The notes beneath the pieces are model-generated. The model saw nothing but the letters and a program-made list of their open reading frames with translations. It searched no databases and was not told the DNA's origin. Below, one piece after another: positions 37,829 through 51,646 of a stretch of DNA of 64,000 nucleotides. The stretch spans positions 2,356,001 to 2,420,000 of the forward strand of contig CADCXA010000006.1 of assembly GCA_902806565.1 (NCBI GenBank), written 5' to 3'. Made by a program: the position numbers and the translations under genes. Position 1 is the stretch's first letter; each line of letters begins with the position of its first letter. Source of the DNA: Hypoxylon rubiginosum (Eukaryota > Ascomycota > Sordariomycetes > Xylariales > Hypoxylaceae).

Positions 37829-39194
37829 GGCTTGCTTATCTGTCTTTAGAAAATTGAATAAATAGAGTTAATTAGTGTGAATATTACATTTAATGACCAC
37901 CTTCGACTAGGAAAATCCAAGTCTTCGTGTTCATAAAGAAAAAGGTTACACTCGTGACGATGATGTGCTCCGGCCTCCGGGAGGGGATATGTGGGGCGGC
38001 TATGGGTTGCCGAAAAATGATAGGATATGCCCATCCGCGCGCCCTTTATAGTGCATGGCAAATCTCAAGCTTAATACGTCCTCTACTATTCTAGTGCCTT
38101 GAGCAGCTTTGCGTTATTGACGATTTCAAGTTCTCGGGTATTCCTTGATGCAGGCTAGTATATTCCCTGTGTCTCCAGATCTAATACTTTTGCATATACA
38201 ATAGTTTGAAGCCCAAATATGTATGTGGATGTGTAAATTCAGCCATGTTATAATCTTGCTGCTATTTCTTGTAGATTAACTTAGGCAGTCGTTACACTGA
38301 AGACCCGTAGTCCTTAAGTTGTTATCGAACTTAACGATCGAAACGAATTCATTCCTCGTAGTGGATAGGAAATAGTAAGCATATCAACCTAACTGCCAGG
38401 TTTCAGGGCTGAGCAAGCGCGGTAAGGCCATGATCCTCCTTTTCAAGTCGGGAGCTTCATTCTTGCGGCATCTACTTGGTCTATATAGATCCTGCTTTTC
38501 ATGATACCCCTGAAATTGGCTACTGTAATACACAGCTTACATTGGCCAGTAGATGAAAAGAGGAAACACGATTGTGCGGTATCTTCTTGGGCCCACCCCT
38601 TTTCACAGGTTTGAGGCGCGTGTAGAAACAGTTATACTCGGGCAAGTCGTCTCTCGTTTTCGAAATCTCTCGCACAATCTAGGTCTTACCTATACCCGGA
38701 AGTGAATGGATTAGGTAGTAAAGGTAGTTCTATCGTTTGATATAGCCGCTTAAGGATATTGAGACGAAATAAAAGTCGATGTACGTCTAAATCACTCGAA
38801 TTTTGGCATATAAAAAAAGAGCGATGAAGACACAGAACATGTTGCCCTTAGTATGGGACAAAAAGAGGTGCCGATTTTTGATCTGTAGGTATCATGCTAG
38901 TACTCACTGCTACGAGCACCATATCATCGCAATGAAACCCAAGTTCGTATAGTACGCCCTTGTTGGGTCGACTATGCGGTACGGGGGTTGAAAAGGAGTG
39001 TCTGTTGGAAGAAAGTGGTGTGATGCATCTGAAGCAAGCTCACTCATTGCATTATAGTGCATGTAATGAGGCTGCCATGTAATCAGTGGCAGGCGATACG
39101 CTTCTTTTCTTTTCGTTAGAGATATTTTGATCTGACTATGAGCGGTCTGATGGCTGAATACTTAAAAGAAAGAAAAAGAAAAAGATAAAAGTGT

Positions 39195-39295
39195 TGGCCG
39201 TCTAGGGAATCGAACCCTAGGGCCTAGGAATACTCGTAACAATACTGTTAAGGATAGCGTATGAATAGTATTCGCTAGACCGAACCAACACGGCC
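39195..39295 (-). tRNA. tRNA-like gene, isotype unresolved (possible pseudogene)
   Basis: Minus strand. The ends GGCCGT and ACGGCC pair over six positions. A standard T-arm is present (TAGGG-TTCGATT-CCCTA), with the internal B box GGTTCGATTCC. T-runs for Pol III termination follow at 39187-39170. The middle is abnormal: about 60 nt between the D region (GGTCTAGCG) and the variable loop, with a 7-bp GAATACT/AGTATTC pairing that could be an anticodon stem enclosing an intron. I could not place a standard D-stem and a uridine-33 anticodon together, so the isotype stays open. It may be an intron-bearing tRNA or a decayed copy. Confidence 0.45.
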
Positions 39296-42200
39296 ATTGT
39301 ACAGAGAATCTGCCAGATACCTTTTGACAATCGTAAGGTTGGCATTACTTATACGTATATCTCAAGCAAGATCAAAGCTGAAAGGCCCGAGCGATGACAA
39401 AGTATGATAGCGTGTATGTGAGATATGATGAACTTTGTCGCGTATCGAGAACTTCATAATCGCTAAGCTCGTTATCTTCACATAAAACGTTATTCTCTTT
39501 ATGTTAGGCTTTCAAAATTTTTACTAGATTAGAAGCCGCCGATGGGAATATATCTAAGTAGCTACCTAATCAACCTGGTATTTCGGGCAGTAGTCCACCG
39601 AGTTCTCGACTTCTATCTTATATTTATCGCCGCATGGAATTATAAGGAGCTTGAGATTGACTCGACTGGATATTACGAATATAGACTTAAATGATGAGAA
39701 CTGGTTGTTCTTTCGTAACGCTTCTAGGACACTGGCTAGGATAGGGAAAATATTCCCGGAAGAGGCCTACTATGCCTGACAGGCTACACCTTCCCTGGCA
39801 CTGCTATCAGCGTGGCGTAAGCTGAGGTTTCGTGAGGCGATATCGGGATCGTTGGCTTCCCCCGGTGATCGTAGTGATTCCATCATCCTTGACCTCGTCT
39901 CGATTCGGAATCACCAAGCTATCCAGATCATTTGCGTTAACCCACTTAGTCAACTCATGGGCCTTCGCTAATAATTGACTAGAAGTTAGCAGGGCAGAGG
40001 ATAAGGTAAGTATGCACAGGCTCATAATGCCGGCGACTAGAGCCGGATTGTTCATAATATTGTGCAAGAGTATGTCTTGGATATCTTTGCGGCTGAGTAG
40101 GACTTGTCGAGTCTCACTCCGATGGCGGTGATGGCATCATCTTTCGTAGAGCAACGAATTACAAGGCCTTGCAGGATCCCGGCGCGGCGTAGACCCGGGA
40201 GGCTGTATTAGCTGCATAGTTGACTTGCGGTCTGTCGGTGTATGGGGTCGCGTAGGGATACCCGGTAGCCTGCCCCATCTGCGTGCTTCCTGTCGCCGCC
40301 GCCCGTGATCTTAGGTCAGGTCGCCATGGGGGTAGGTATGTATTAGATGCAGTTGAACGGGCTAAGCATGCAGGAGGCTTTGCGATATCTGATCAGAGTC
40401 GTCAAAGTATTATCTCGCATTATCATACTACTGTAGTACGTTAGCTAATAGTATCCAAGTAGAACTGTCGTATGCAACAAAGTCTAAGTCGTCAGCGGCT
40501 GGTGGAGCCGACTCACTAGGGAGAGTGTGATGATGGCTCCCGCTGATTGTCTGCAAGCAAACATGGCGTTACTTTGACCGAGGCTGATACACACAGCTAA
40601 GTCTGCTTAGGTAGACTTAGATTAAGCCCCCCCGTATTTGAAAAGTGCCACAGTCTAGGCCTATCGGGAATCGGAATCAGACGAGAGAGCGAACCAAGGC
40701 GTAACCGTAACGGGTGAGTTTTCTAGAACTGCCTAGGTAGATAGGGGCAGTATCATTTGAGAAGAGAAGAAGTTACGAGCCCGCTCCACCAAGCCATCGT
40801 TGATAAGCCAATCCCAACAAGTGAAGATCCGTACGATCTCAAATGTTCGGTTCTGGTTCGGAAATCGTTCCGGTCTCCTTTCGCGGGGTCGGTGAGATCA
40901 TGGCTTGCCCAGCTCCACGCAAGGGAACGTTGCGGCTCAGTCAATCTGGTTCATTCTCCTCCTCCTGTCAGCTCCACATCTCACGTCAAAAGATGGCTGG
41001 CAGAGGCTGGCAGAAGCTGGTACAATGTTCGAGACTCGAGAGCCAAAATAAGCACGACAACGACGCACGGGTGGGTTACCGCACGTCAAAGACATATCTA
41101 CTACTCGCGTCCCTTGGATGTGCCTCACCTACAGACAATCTAGTATCGCCGACGACGGGACCGGTGCGGGTGGACTCCGACCTAACAGTGCCAGAAACCG
41201 GCCATCTGAATAAAACCAATCCCGTGGCAAAAAATAGGGGTCTACCTGCCACCGGACGTCCAAGCAAACTGAGAAGCTCTGCAAAGGTAAGGGGCTCGTA
41301 ACAACTTGGCAAGACTTTACTCGTCTCGCAGTGTTGTAGCTGTAGCTGTAGCTACGATAGGGTTATAGATCCCGGATAGCTCGAGCGTTCGAGCGTGCAG
41401 GCCTGATCCCGTCCGACCATTGGTGTGTAAACTTGATTAAATGAGCTCTGGCATATACCGGTACACACGTGCACTGGGCTACTTCTGCAGTCGCCCAGCC
41501 AAGCGTGAATATAGTACCCACGAATCTCGGCTGCATACTCACGTAGGTTGGGGATGGCACGCAATACCGGGTATGATGAGTTAATCATATTTTACTGTGT
41601 AGATGTCCAGCAGCGAGCTATCGGGGTAGTACCTGTATGCAAGTGCGTGAAATTGGCACAAGCCCCGAAAGTGTGATTCTCCTTGCATCAGGGCAAGTCG
41701 ATCGCATCGTACGTGCACATACGGGGGATGTGGAGTTGCTGGCGTAGCGTTCTACAAGTCAAGTACAAGGTAGACAATTAACCGGATGGCTTGTTTTTTT
41801 TCTTTCTTTTCTTTTTCTCCATCCCTCTTCGGTGAGAGAATGATTGGTACCTTGATCGAAACATGCAAAAAAAGCCATCAAATCAGCTCATGGAATTGCC
41901 ATGGAATCCGCGTGGATTATCTGACAGGTGGGTTCTCTAGGGACCTGTACCAGACTTTGTCATGATACGGATTGCGGGAAGGCCATCTAGGTTACTTTCG
42001 TACGCGTGGAATCTGAGATGACAGAAAACGGGCGGCGTAAATGGATGAAATAATAATAGCGCGACTCCCCTTTTTTTCTCTTTGGCTGTGGACTTTATCC
42101 TCTTCCCGTTGGCTCACTACCGTAGTGCGGTGATCTTCTACCCATACTGCCATAGTACTACTCAACCTGGACCAGCCTGGCTGTTGCGTACCTTAGGTAG

Positions 42201-44038
42201 GTATGTAGAAGCCTATTTGAAATTTGCTTACATGGTTCGACCGATTCGGCTTATTCGCAGGCGGCAGCTCCGGTGTCAGAGACCCCAGACTGTCGGGACG
42301 TGTCCGATGTGTCTAAAATCCTTCGGCAATCCTTTGGTCTGTGACGAGAGAAAAAAAAGTTGTACGTTAGGTCGTCGGCTACCCTAGATACGTTTCAGAA
42401 ACCCCTAGCGGGAGTTCCCCGCCAGGCCCGTCTTCCTCTTTCAGCGCTCTGGGTTGACGTATCAGGTAAGGTGGCCGTCTAATTTAGTTAGGAGCTGGCC
42501 GGAAGGTCTTGGGAGGCCGAGAGGTTACAATGCGCTCTAGTAGTCCTGGCAGTCAGGCAGTCCAGGTTGGGTAGTACTGTAGCTGTGTAGTAGGCTTACC
42601 TAGCCGCTTTGCTACATTAGACGGAAGACTAGAAGGAGACTCTTGCTAGCATTCTAGTCTATCCTACCCAAGCGGCCATGGCAATTATGTAGATCTTGGA
42701 ACGGCTTGCGTTCCTGATCCTTCTCCTGTAATCCAACCTTGGCACCCGTAGTGTCGGGCACGCCATGTTGCGCCTCGGGCTGCTCGGCCAGGAGGGGAAT
42801 TAAAGAAAGAGAGAGGCTGTAATAGTAGGAAAGATAGGTACTTCGAGAATGAAACAGATAACGCTAGTGGTGTTAGGGCTGGCTGCGAAATAGCGGATAA
42901 CTTTCGTTTTTGACGATCACGCGCTATAAACCTGTTTACGACGTGCGCAAATGGAAATTGTTCCCGTCTTGACTAGATTAAATTGACCGCCGGTGGCTGT
43001 TAGAAGGAGAAATAGCTAGATTGAGGCGGTCCGTGTTAAGTGATACGACTGTAATGGAGGGACGGGAAGGGATCTTATGGTCTACCAGCCGGCAAAAGGT
43101 AGCGGGAAGCTTTACTTACTGGTAGCCAAAGAGGACAGTTACATAAGGTGCTGTTTGTGTTCAGCCGCACGGAGAATGTCGAGTCGAGGGAATATTCTAC
43201 TAGCCTCGCCGCCTCGTCAGCCTCTAGAAATGTGGCTGCCATGTATGTAAGAGAGGAGGTCGAGTCGAGTGGCCCTAAGTACATAGTATGAAGAAATTCG
43301 TTTCTTCCCAGCGATATTCAAACTAAAGCCGTTCTCTAGCTGCATTGGTAACACGTGTTTGATCTCACTAACAGAGGTCCAGGGGAAGTAGTGTTGTTTG
43401 GTTGATCGCAAGTGTGCCTTTGTCTTCTTCTCCAGACTGGGGATGCAGGACCGTTGCATCGGTCACGGTCGCATTCGGTTGTCAATGGAAGGGTAACTTT
43501 GCCGGGTTCTCTGCATCTCTCCATCTCTGCACCTCTGCGTCGACTGCATCTGGGCGGAAGTAAGGCCCTTGAAACATGTGATGTCGAAGCCGATAGGACC
43601 AACGTCTGAAGGCGTTGGGCAACGATACCTTTAGACAGCCTTGAAAAATGGTGCCCTGCGTTTCCAACTACCTCATTTGATTAACGTGGCCGTTGTACCT
43701 GTCACTGGAACTGGCCGAGATTCACCTGTCATGTTTGATAGGCTGGTCCTTGTGAAGCCCGAAGGTTTAGGGTTTTTGCCGGCTTCACCTCGCGAAGGAA
43801 GCGAGGGTATAATTTAGGTACATATGATATTTGAGGGAGCCCTTGATACATGTAGTTGATAGCGCAAGGGGGGGGAGTCGGCTCATTCTGGAATTTGTCA
43901 GGTACAAAAGGAGGTATGGGTTATATATGTTGGTATTATAGGTTAGTATTAGACCAAGACGATGGAATTTTCCGAAGGACCCCGTCGATGCATCAATATC
44001 TTGCCCAAGTATGCATCAAAATACTGAGGCATGTATGT

Positions 44039-44062
44039 ATGATGATGATGATGATGATGATA
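44039..44062. repeat. (ATG)n microsatellite
   Basis: Seven to eight GAT/ATG units in intergenic DNA. Confidence 0.85.
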
Positions 44063-46983
44063 AAAGATATCAAAAGATGCGAAATCCAAGTCCAATGCCA
44101 CTGTGGCTTTATGAACCCACTGTCCGAGCAATAGACTCAAGCTGCATACGGTTATCTGATCTGAGCTGAGCCGATTCTCATGATCGTCTGTACCTTGTTG
44201 CCCACAGACACTGGAGATTCGATCTAAAATGAAGCGTGCGTGCCCATCAGCAATTTCTTAAAATAATACAACGCTCTCCGGAAACGCGTATGTAGAATTA
44301 AGGATGACTTTCAAGAGTTGTATCGTCCTCCCAATGAGGTTAACAGATCATAACTGACAGGCCTAGGGTCTAGGGCTTAGGGTCTGTCGTCGTCGTTGTC
44401 GTCGTCCCTGTTCGTCCCGGACGTCCACTGCCCATGCATGCCCGCCCGCTGTGCCTTGCATATGCAGTCGAGCATCACTTGGGCAGGATTGTGCTTTGAC
44501 AATTGATCATTGGAGATATCACCTGAGATAAGTGCCCAACATTTGTTTTGGTCAAAGCTGGCAAGCTGCACGATTAAGCTAGAAAAACCTGTATATGTAA
44601 CTGTATGTACGAAGTACCTTAGGTAGATATGTACCTCATTACTCCACATTGAGGGACGATTCGGCATTACTTGCGATTCTTATGTCGAATGTGTCGAATG
44701 TAACGGCGACCATCCCACGTCGTACCCAACCTGTTGGAGTTGGAATAGGAGAACAGCTGGGGAAACGTGAACGATCGGCGTTCAGAAGGTCTTGTTAGAA
44801 CACCCTATCAGCCTATCCGGCTAGTGTTTGAATAGGTACCTATTAGAACTCACGCGAACTTGTTACTATGTAAGGACTCGGACGAGTTTCCTCTTCAACA
44901 TTCGTCACTAAGTGGACCTACGATGCGCCTCACTTCCCCTCGAGCGAAAATGCCCCTGCTAGCTTCTTAGCAGGACTAGCACTAAATACCTTGTAGGTAG
45001 GTACTAAAACTCCCTGTAAATTAGGTACTACAACTACCTACTTTTGTGACATGTACTACTATGGTCTGCCCACATTCCCGCAGTCCGCAGTTCGTCCGCC
45101 CAGAACTATCAAATGTGCTAGTGCCCTAACTAACGTGCCCCGACGGAGCGGACTGCAGATGTCAAATCAAACCTATCTCTTCATTACCTATTTGGTTAGG
45201 TACACAACAGGAACATATTGATAAAGGCTTTCTTCATCAGAAGACGGTGTCCATCCATATGTTCCGTGATACTTTACTGCATGACAGAGCAGCCATTGAT
45301 AGACCCCCGTTTCCCCAAGTCGCCATAGCTCTACACAGCTTTTCGATTGTAACTACAAGTTACTTCCAATCAAACCCTTCCATGTTCTTCACGAACATTT
45401 GATTTGCCTACTACATAATATGTACTGTTAGCTGCTAGCACAATTACTTTTCTTACCTATCATATGGCTATCCCTTTGCAGCAAGCGGGGCGCTGTTCCT
45501 AAACCTCTCCTGGCAGGCTGGCAGGCCTGGGACGAACAAGGGACGACAAGGAACGACAGGGAACGATAGGCTGCTGGAGCTACCTTGCCAAGGGAGGCCA
45601 AGTCAATTGTAGCGGGCCATTGGACGACAGTTCCATATTAGCCATTCAGGGGTAACCCTCGTCTTGTACCAGCTTTTGGTTCTGGCACCTGCTTATTCCG
45701 CGGATTTGGAACCGTTTGGTCCAAACTTCACCCTGACAATCTTTCCAACCTTGACCAGCCTTTGCCCTGTTGCCATTCCTAATTGACTCCCTCATAGGCT
45801 GTACGCTTAAAGATGCCTGTCTTCTAGTCCGACGATTGGGCCTTTGGCAGCTTTTGCTACCATGGAAAATCATGGGTATTACGAGCATAGAAACTGCATA
45901 CTATGTATGTAGAGAAGATATGTACGTCCAAGTGTGGATTTCTCTCACATCTCTCTCATACTCCACACGTTATGCAGAAGAACACATCCCGCGTCGTCTC
46001 TTTCATACCGTACTCCATTCTTGCCTCTTCGCTCTCTCGAGTCTCTGGGTCATTAGGTCCAGCTACCTATCACATTTTTTTTTTTCACCCTGGCGTCATG
46101 GTCTGGCCCTGCCTCCCATGTTCAGTGGCAGAAGTGGGTATCATTACGGAAAACATCGTACATACGACCTTGTAACCTGGTTGGTCGTAGACTCTTTTCT
46201 TTTTTGCTTCTGACATATTGTCGAACGTGTTCAGCGATACCACGTTCATCCTGCCGTAGTCTTGATTTTGTTTTTTTTCTCTCTCTTCTCCGTCTCAGTT
46301 GCAACGAAAATCCGGAACGTTGCTCTCTGCGGACTGTGTATGTTTCCTTTTGGTTTCTTTTCTTTTCTCGGTTCGTTTCGCCATCTTGTCTTTCGTCTGG
46401 GGAATTAATACCCCCAAACCCATGCCAGTTCGACCGAGTGTTCTTCGCCTCCGAGACCCCGACAGTTACCGGTTCAAGATGCCCGTTATATCCCAACAGG
46501 AAGCGCAATCATTCCTTTCTTGACTGGGCATATCCTGACCGCTGTTTGTTTCTTCGTCTTTGGATATTGGTGAGTAGGCATGGCCAAGGCCCAAGTTCAT
46601 ACTGTCTACATGCTTTCATATTCCGACATGCCTTTCAACCTCGAGCTGCTAGGGTATGGTAGCTAATTATATTCTTGTAGGAATTTAGCTTCATTCGGAT
46701 GCTACATTTCCATAAAGACGATTGTCTCGAGTTCAGTCACATATTGGCTTGGGAAGACTTAAGCATAAGTCTATTGTTAGCCGCTTAATGCCGAGTTACC
46801 AAGCATGAACACAGGACCCTGACGTGTTTGCCTTTGACTGTCAACCGCAGCCCTTCCCCTGATTTGACGAGTTAAGGTGAGCATATGTCACTTCTTTACT
46901 TAGTAATTCCCCGAACTATTTGCGGATCATAGATGTCTGCTTCTAGATTCAGCTGAGAGCATAACGTCCAATTCAAGCCAGAA

Positions 46984-49900
46984 ATGACTGAATCACACTC
47001 TATCAAATTTAAGAAGGGCGCTGACGATACAAGGCGAGCTTCTCGTAATTTCGATAACCTATCGTCAGCTGCTCTCGGTAAGTGTGAAAACGTCCAAGCT
47101 CATATCTCTCCCCTGGTCTTCACCTGTACAAGGTATAGTGCTAATAGTGGAGTTAGTTGTATTAATGCAAAGCCCATTCACACACATCGTCACTCTCCAC
47201 GTACATAGTACATAGTAGAACAATCACCCCACTGTCAACAGGAACAGGGGTCGGCATAGTGGACCTAGGTGTTTGGACCCTTTCCTGAGATTGAACAAAA
47301 GAGTGTAATCCGGCGTCAATGCCAGTTTGCTTGTTCTGCTCAGTGTGTTTCCCATAGAAACCACCATCTTGGACCGGGAAACCCGGCTTAGTTGTGAATA
47401 GAAGCAAACATGGCCGTATGGGAAACGGAGGATGAGTTGAGCGGTGCTGCTGCTGCGTCATTGCCAACTCCCACTGACACACCATACCGGACTCCGTCGC
47501 GAAGCTCCAAGAAGTCGCGTCGTTCGGTCACGCCGCCAGGAATTTCTTCACCTCCGCCGCCACTACCGCTGGAAAAGGCCGAGAAGAACGGTAAACGATC
47601 TTCTAAAGATGTCGGTAAAGACGAAAATATCAGCATCCTGGATCCCCGCCGGTTTACACCCACGCTCCATGCGAACTTGGTGTCGGAGATCCTCAGCTTG
47701 CGGAGGGACCAAGAGGAGAAATTGAAGATAATCGAAAGCCTCGAGGGTTCATTGCATACTACTCGGGAAGAACAGGAATCCTTGCAGACTAGCCTATCCA
47801 ACACGGCTAAGGAGAGCAGGTCCCTAAAGCGACAATTAGCCCTTCTCGAAGGAGGGACATCGTCTGCCTTGGGCGAGTTGGCACGGGAACGGGATGAAGC
47901 GGTTGAAGCGATAACTGAAACCAGGAGACGACTCGATGTAGCGCAGAAAAAACTCCGAACCCAGGAAGAAGATTCTCAAAGGGTTCATGATCTCTGGGCA
48001 AAAGAGAGAGACGATTGGGATGAAGAAAAACGCAAGTACGAGCGGAAGGTGCATGTCGCCGAGAGCCGGCTTAGAGTTGTCCTGGAGGAGGTTGCCAATC
48101 TCCAAGCCTCGCAGGTGAACGGGTTTCACCACGGACCCGAGAGCGACGGCGAAGAAGCCGGCAAGGAGAACGATGGCGCTAGTGTACGGACGATGAGCAT
48201 GACCAATAGTATCCGATACTCCATGATGGGTGGGCCGGGTATGGTTAAAGCCAATGGTCATAGTCTTGCCGATGAGCTCAACTTCGACGACGACGATGAC
48301 TACGAGACGGACCCCGATGGTCGTCAAAGCGTGCTCTCAAATCCGAGACACCACCGGAATCAGAGCCGGGACAGTATGATGTCGAGGACTCATCGACGAA
48401 ATAAGAGTAGCGACGGTCAGATACGCCCGCGTAGCGTTGCGCGGAGCAGACTCTTCATAAATCCGACTGTGCTTGACAGGCTCGAGGGTGGAATACAGGA
48501 AGACGATGAGAATCCGACGACGCCTCAGAAGGTGCAATATACTGACACGGGCGTGCAATTCTCACCGCCACCATCCCCAAAACTGGTGCCGGTGAAGCCA
48601 TCGACCCCGGAGCCTGCCTTGAAGACGGAGAAATTAGCGGGCTTAGAGAGTCCATCCCGGACCGAAGGTGAGATTGAAGCAAACCAGAGTCGGAAGAGGG
48701 TACATATTACCAAACCGGTACCGATGGAGTCGCCCAAGACCGCGAAGCCAATGGTATCAGCAGCATCTCAGACGTCAGAAAAGGCATCACTAGTCACATC
48801 ACAGCCCGTGATCGTCGAAATGAAGCCCGCAGCCGCCATCACCTCTAAGTCTATGGCCACCCAGACCGATCCCTCCCCACCTCAACGCCAATTCCTCCCA
48901 GCTCCGCCACTCGAGATACCGAGCATCAGCATCATTCCGCCAACGAGTAGACCGTCCACTCCTCGCGAGCACCGTTTGCCTCAGTACGTGAAGGACTTTG
49001 GGTGCCAAGTATCTATTATCCAAACGAAGCCCACTAAGTCGACTGCGGTTCAGACGGATGAAATTCGAATTGATAAGAGACTCGATAGGCTACCACCGCA
49101 TCTTCACCCGTCTGCCATCACATCAAGGCCTACGTCCCCTAACCCTGCCGTAGCTAGCGAGGAGAGTAAGCACTTTACTCCAGTTCCGGGGCATGTTCCC
49201 CCGCGAAACCCGCGTCGCCTTGAAGGTAGACGAAGCTTTTCTACCGAATTGCCTTCTTCGCCCCCTGCGTCACCAGTAGCGGACGACTTGGAGACGCGAG
49301 ACGCGTATCCTGGTAATAACGATGACGGCCCACTGTCGAGTGCGAAAGCGCCTGTAAGACGACCACATCGCATTAGCAGCTTATTTGCGGGCTTTGATGT
49401 TCAAAGTTCAGACGAGGGTGACGAGTTTGACGGCGATCAAAGCGACTCGGAATATCGCACAGCACTTGCTCCGAGACCCAAGACTGGTCCTAGCAAACCT
49501 AGCAAACGATCGAGTGTAGGGGTAGGCAACACTTTGCCGGAACACGTGAAGGCCACTAGACAGCCGACAAACGTTATGAGCAGGATCGGAGGTCCGGAAG
49601 TTTACAGTTCCTACCGCCTCGCGGACGCTCCAGAAGGCCTAACGCAGAAACCAAACCTGAAATTGACTACTCGAGGAGGCGACAGGGCAATCGGGTTCAG
49701 CACGGGTTCCCGAGCGAGCGTCATGCGCAAATCAGCACTGATCCAGAGCGGCATTGCCTCACACCAGGGCCGATCTCGAAGCCCCAGCTTACCCGATCCG
49801 CGGGATCCTCCATTCCCCATCCCCACAAGGGCAAGTTCGAGGAAGCCGCCGTTTAGCATCAGCGCGCCGAGCGATGGCCAACGTAGCCCTACTCGCAACG

Positions 49901-51646
49901 GCGAGCCCTGGCACCGTCGGGGCATGAAAGGGCCGTATAAGAGCAACAGCATTCGCAAGGTCCGGTCCGCCGCAGCACTACCCCGAAACCAGAGAGCCAA
50001 ACGACACGGCAGCCGTTCGCCGCCCCCAATGTCGCCCTCGGAGGAAGCCCCTGAGAGCCCAGGCCTACCGCCGCTACCGACCAACGATATCACTACCCCC
50101 CAACGCAACTACAGAGTGCCTCAATCTCGTGGCCACAGATCCCAACCCTCAACGAATACGGCTAATACTGATAACACTAACATGGGCTCAGTCGGTAGCA
50201 ACCAGCAGTCGTCGACTGTCGTGGATGCTATTGCGCAGACCATGGTTGGCGAATGGATGTTCAAGTATGTCAGGAGACGCAAGTCCTTCGGCATGGCCGA
50301 CGGAGGCAGCCGCGCGGAGGAGAATAGCAATGACCGTCATAAACGATGGGTATGGCTCGCGCCTTATGAGCGTGCCATCCTGTGGAGCAGTAAACAGCCT
50401 GCGTCGGGCAACGCACTGATGGGTAAACCCGGCCGAAAGTGTAAGTCAATATGGAACAATGCTCTGGACAATAACGCTAATTCGATTTGTAGTGGTCATA
50501 CAATCTGTGTTAGACGTCAAGGATGACAACCCCCCGCCGAAGGGCACCGCTCAGATTTTCAACCGATCCATCCTCATCCTGACACCCCAGCGAGCGTTGA
50601 AGTTTACCGCCACGACAGCCGAACGGCACTACCTCTGGCTCACGTCACTATCATTCCTCGCACACTCCCAGCAAGACGTGCCCGAAATCATCCCCACGGC
50701 CGCGCCGCCCAAGATCAGCCCAACCCCGGTCCCCGACTTCGAGGTGCCGCCGCCGCCGACCAAGGCCAAGCGGCCCGGCATCCGCGACTCGATCCGGCTG
50801 ACGAAGGGGAAGAACCCGTCGTTCATGGCCCGCCACGGCGCGAACAACAACACCAACAACAACACCAACCAGCTCGAGGAGGCCCTCTCCTCGATCCAGG
50901 AGGCCTTCCCCCCGATGCCGGGCGCGGCGGCGCACCAGCGCGACCTCTCGCGCGACGCGGCCGAGCCGCCCTTCATCCCCCGCTTCCACGAGCGCTCCCA
51001 CGAGCGCGTGCACGAGCGCGCCAACCAGGTCGTGCTCCACGGCCGCAAGCGCAGCAACACGGGCGGCCACGTGCCGCCGCCGCTGTCGTTCCGCGGGTTC
51101 TCTGGCCCCGCGAGCCACGGCGGCGGCGGCAACGGCGGCGGCGGCGGGGGAGGGGGAGGATCCTCGTCGTACCACGCGTCGACCAACAGCACGGCGGGCA
51201 ATAGCGTGGGTACCACGGGATCATCGGATATCTACGCGCAGTCGCAGTCGCAAGCATCCAGCAACAACATGATGCCCCCCGGGTCCTGGGGCGTCGGGAT
51301 CGGGTCGCAGCGCACATCCGAAGCGTCTTCGCGGCCGGCCGGCGGCAACTTCTTCGAGGCGATCGGGACGGTGCGCATGGAGGCCTTCATCAGCCCGCTC
51401 GCGTTCCCGCGCTTCGACGACGGCAGCGGCAACGGCAACAACGCGCCGCTAGACGAGGCCGAGGAGTGGCGGCACCGCGCGCGGCGCCGCAGCAAAGAGG
51501 CCCGGCGACGTCGGAGCCGGAGTAGGCATCGCGATAGCTATGCTTCTCGGGGCACGCGGGATACCGCGGTTACGGGGGCTTCGTACTACTCTGGTAGTCG
51601 CGCTGAGGAGGACTACTTCCGGGATGATCCGTTTAAGGGATTCTGA
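46984..51646 (+). CDS. apsA: ApsA/Num1/Mcp5-like cortical anchor protein with C-terminal PH domain
   Basis: The core model is exon 47410-50440 joined to 50493-51646 (intron 52 nt), 1394 residues from the ATG at 47410. A likely first exon 46984-47077 (MTESHSIKFKKGADD...SSAALG) joins in phase to 47402 through a 324-nt intron, giving 1428 residues; this extension is less sure. Layout from the 47410 start: Ser/Pro-rich N-terminus, a coiled coil (about 95-240), a long disordered region with repeated MATQTDPSPP/GCQVS/TAVQTDE motifs, then a PH domain (about 945-1073) beginning MVGEWMFKYVRRRK and split by the intron, and a low-complexity tail with Asn and Gly runs. Num1 and ApsA bind membrane phosphoinositides through this PH domain and capture dynein for nuclear migration; Mcp5 does so in meiosis. 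The coiled-coil/MATQTD/PH order is characteristic. Confidence 0.86.

Larger units (their letters stand above)
37829..46983. other. Gene-poor stretch of about 9 kb
   Basis: Apart from a tRNA-like element (39195-39295) I recognise no gene. A minus-strand open stretch at 39807-40067 would encode a hydrophobic segment (ALVAGIMSLCILTLSSALL) but lacks a good start. Three frames overlap at 40757-41312 without any motif. Small tandem repeats lie at 44039-44062 (ATG)n and 45527-45570 (imperfect GGGACGACAA-type units). CTAAGTCT-gcttaggt-AGACTTAG at 40598-40621 is a small hairpin. Confidence 0.5.

Noticed and set aside
39807..40067. Minus-strand open frame of 86 codons with one hydrophobic segment
   Set aside because: No ATG at its start, an upstream stop with no convincing acceptor, and no family I recognise. 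It may be a gene remnant, but support is too weak to list as a gene.
40757..41312. Three overlapping frames of 63-152 codons
   Set aside because: Compete on both strands, have no recognisable domain and lie in repeat-rich intergenic DNA.
45646..46662. Several frames of 80-152 codons on both strands
   Set aside because: T/C-rich translation products full of Phe, Ser and Leu, typical of pyrimidine-rich non-coding DNA.
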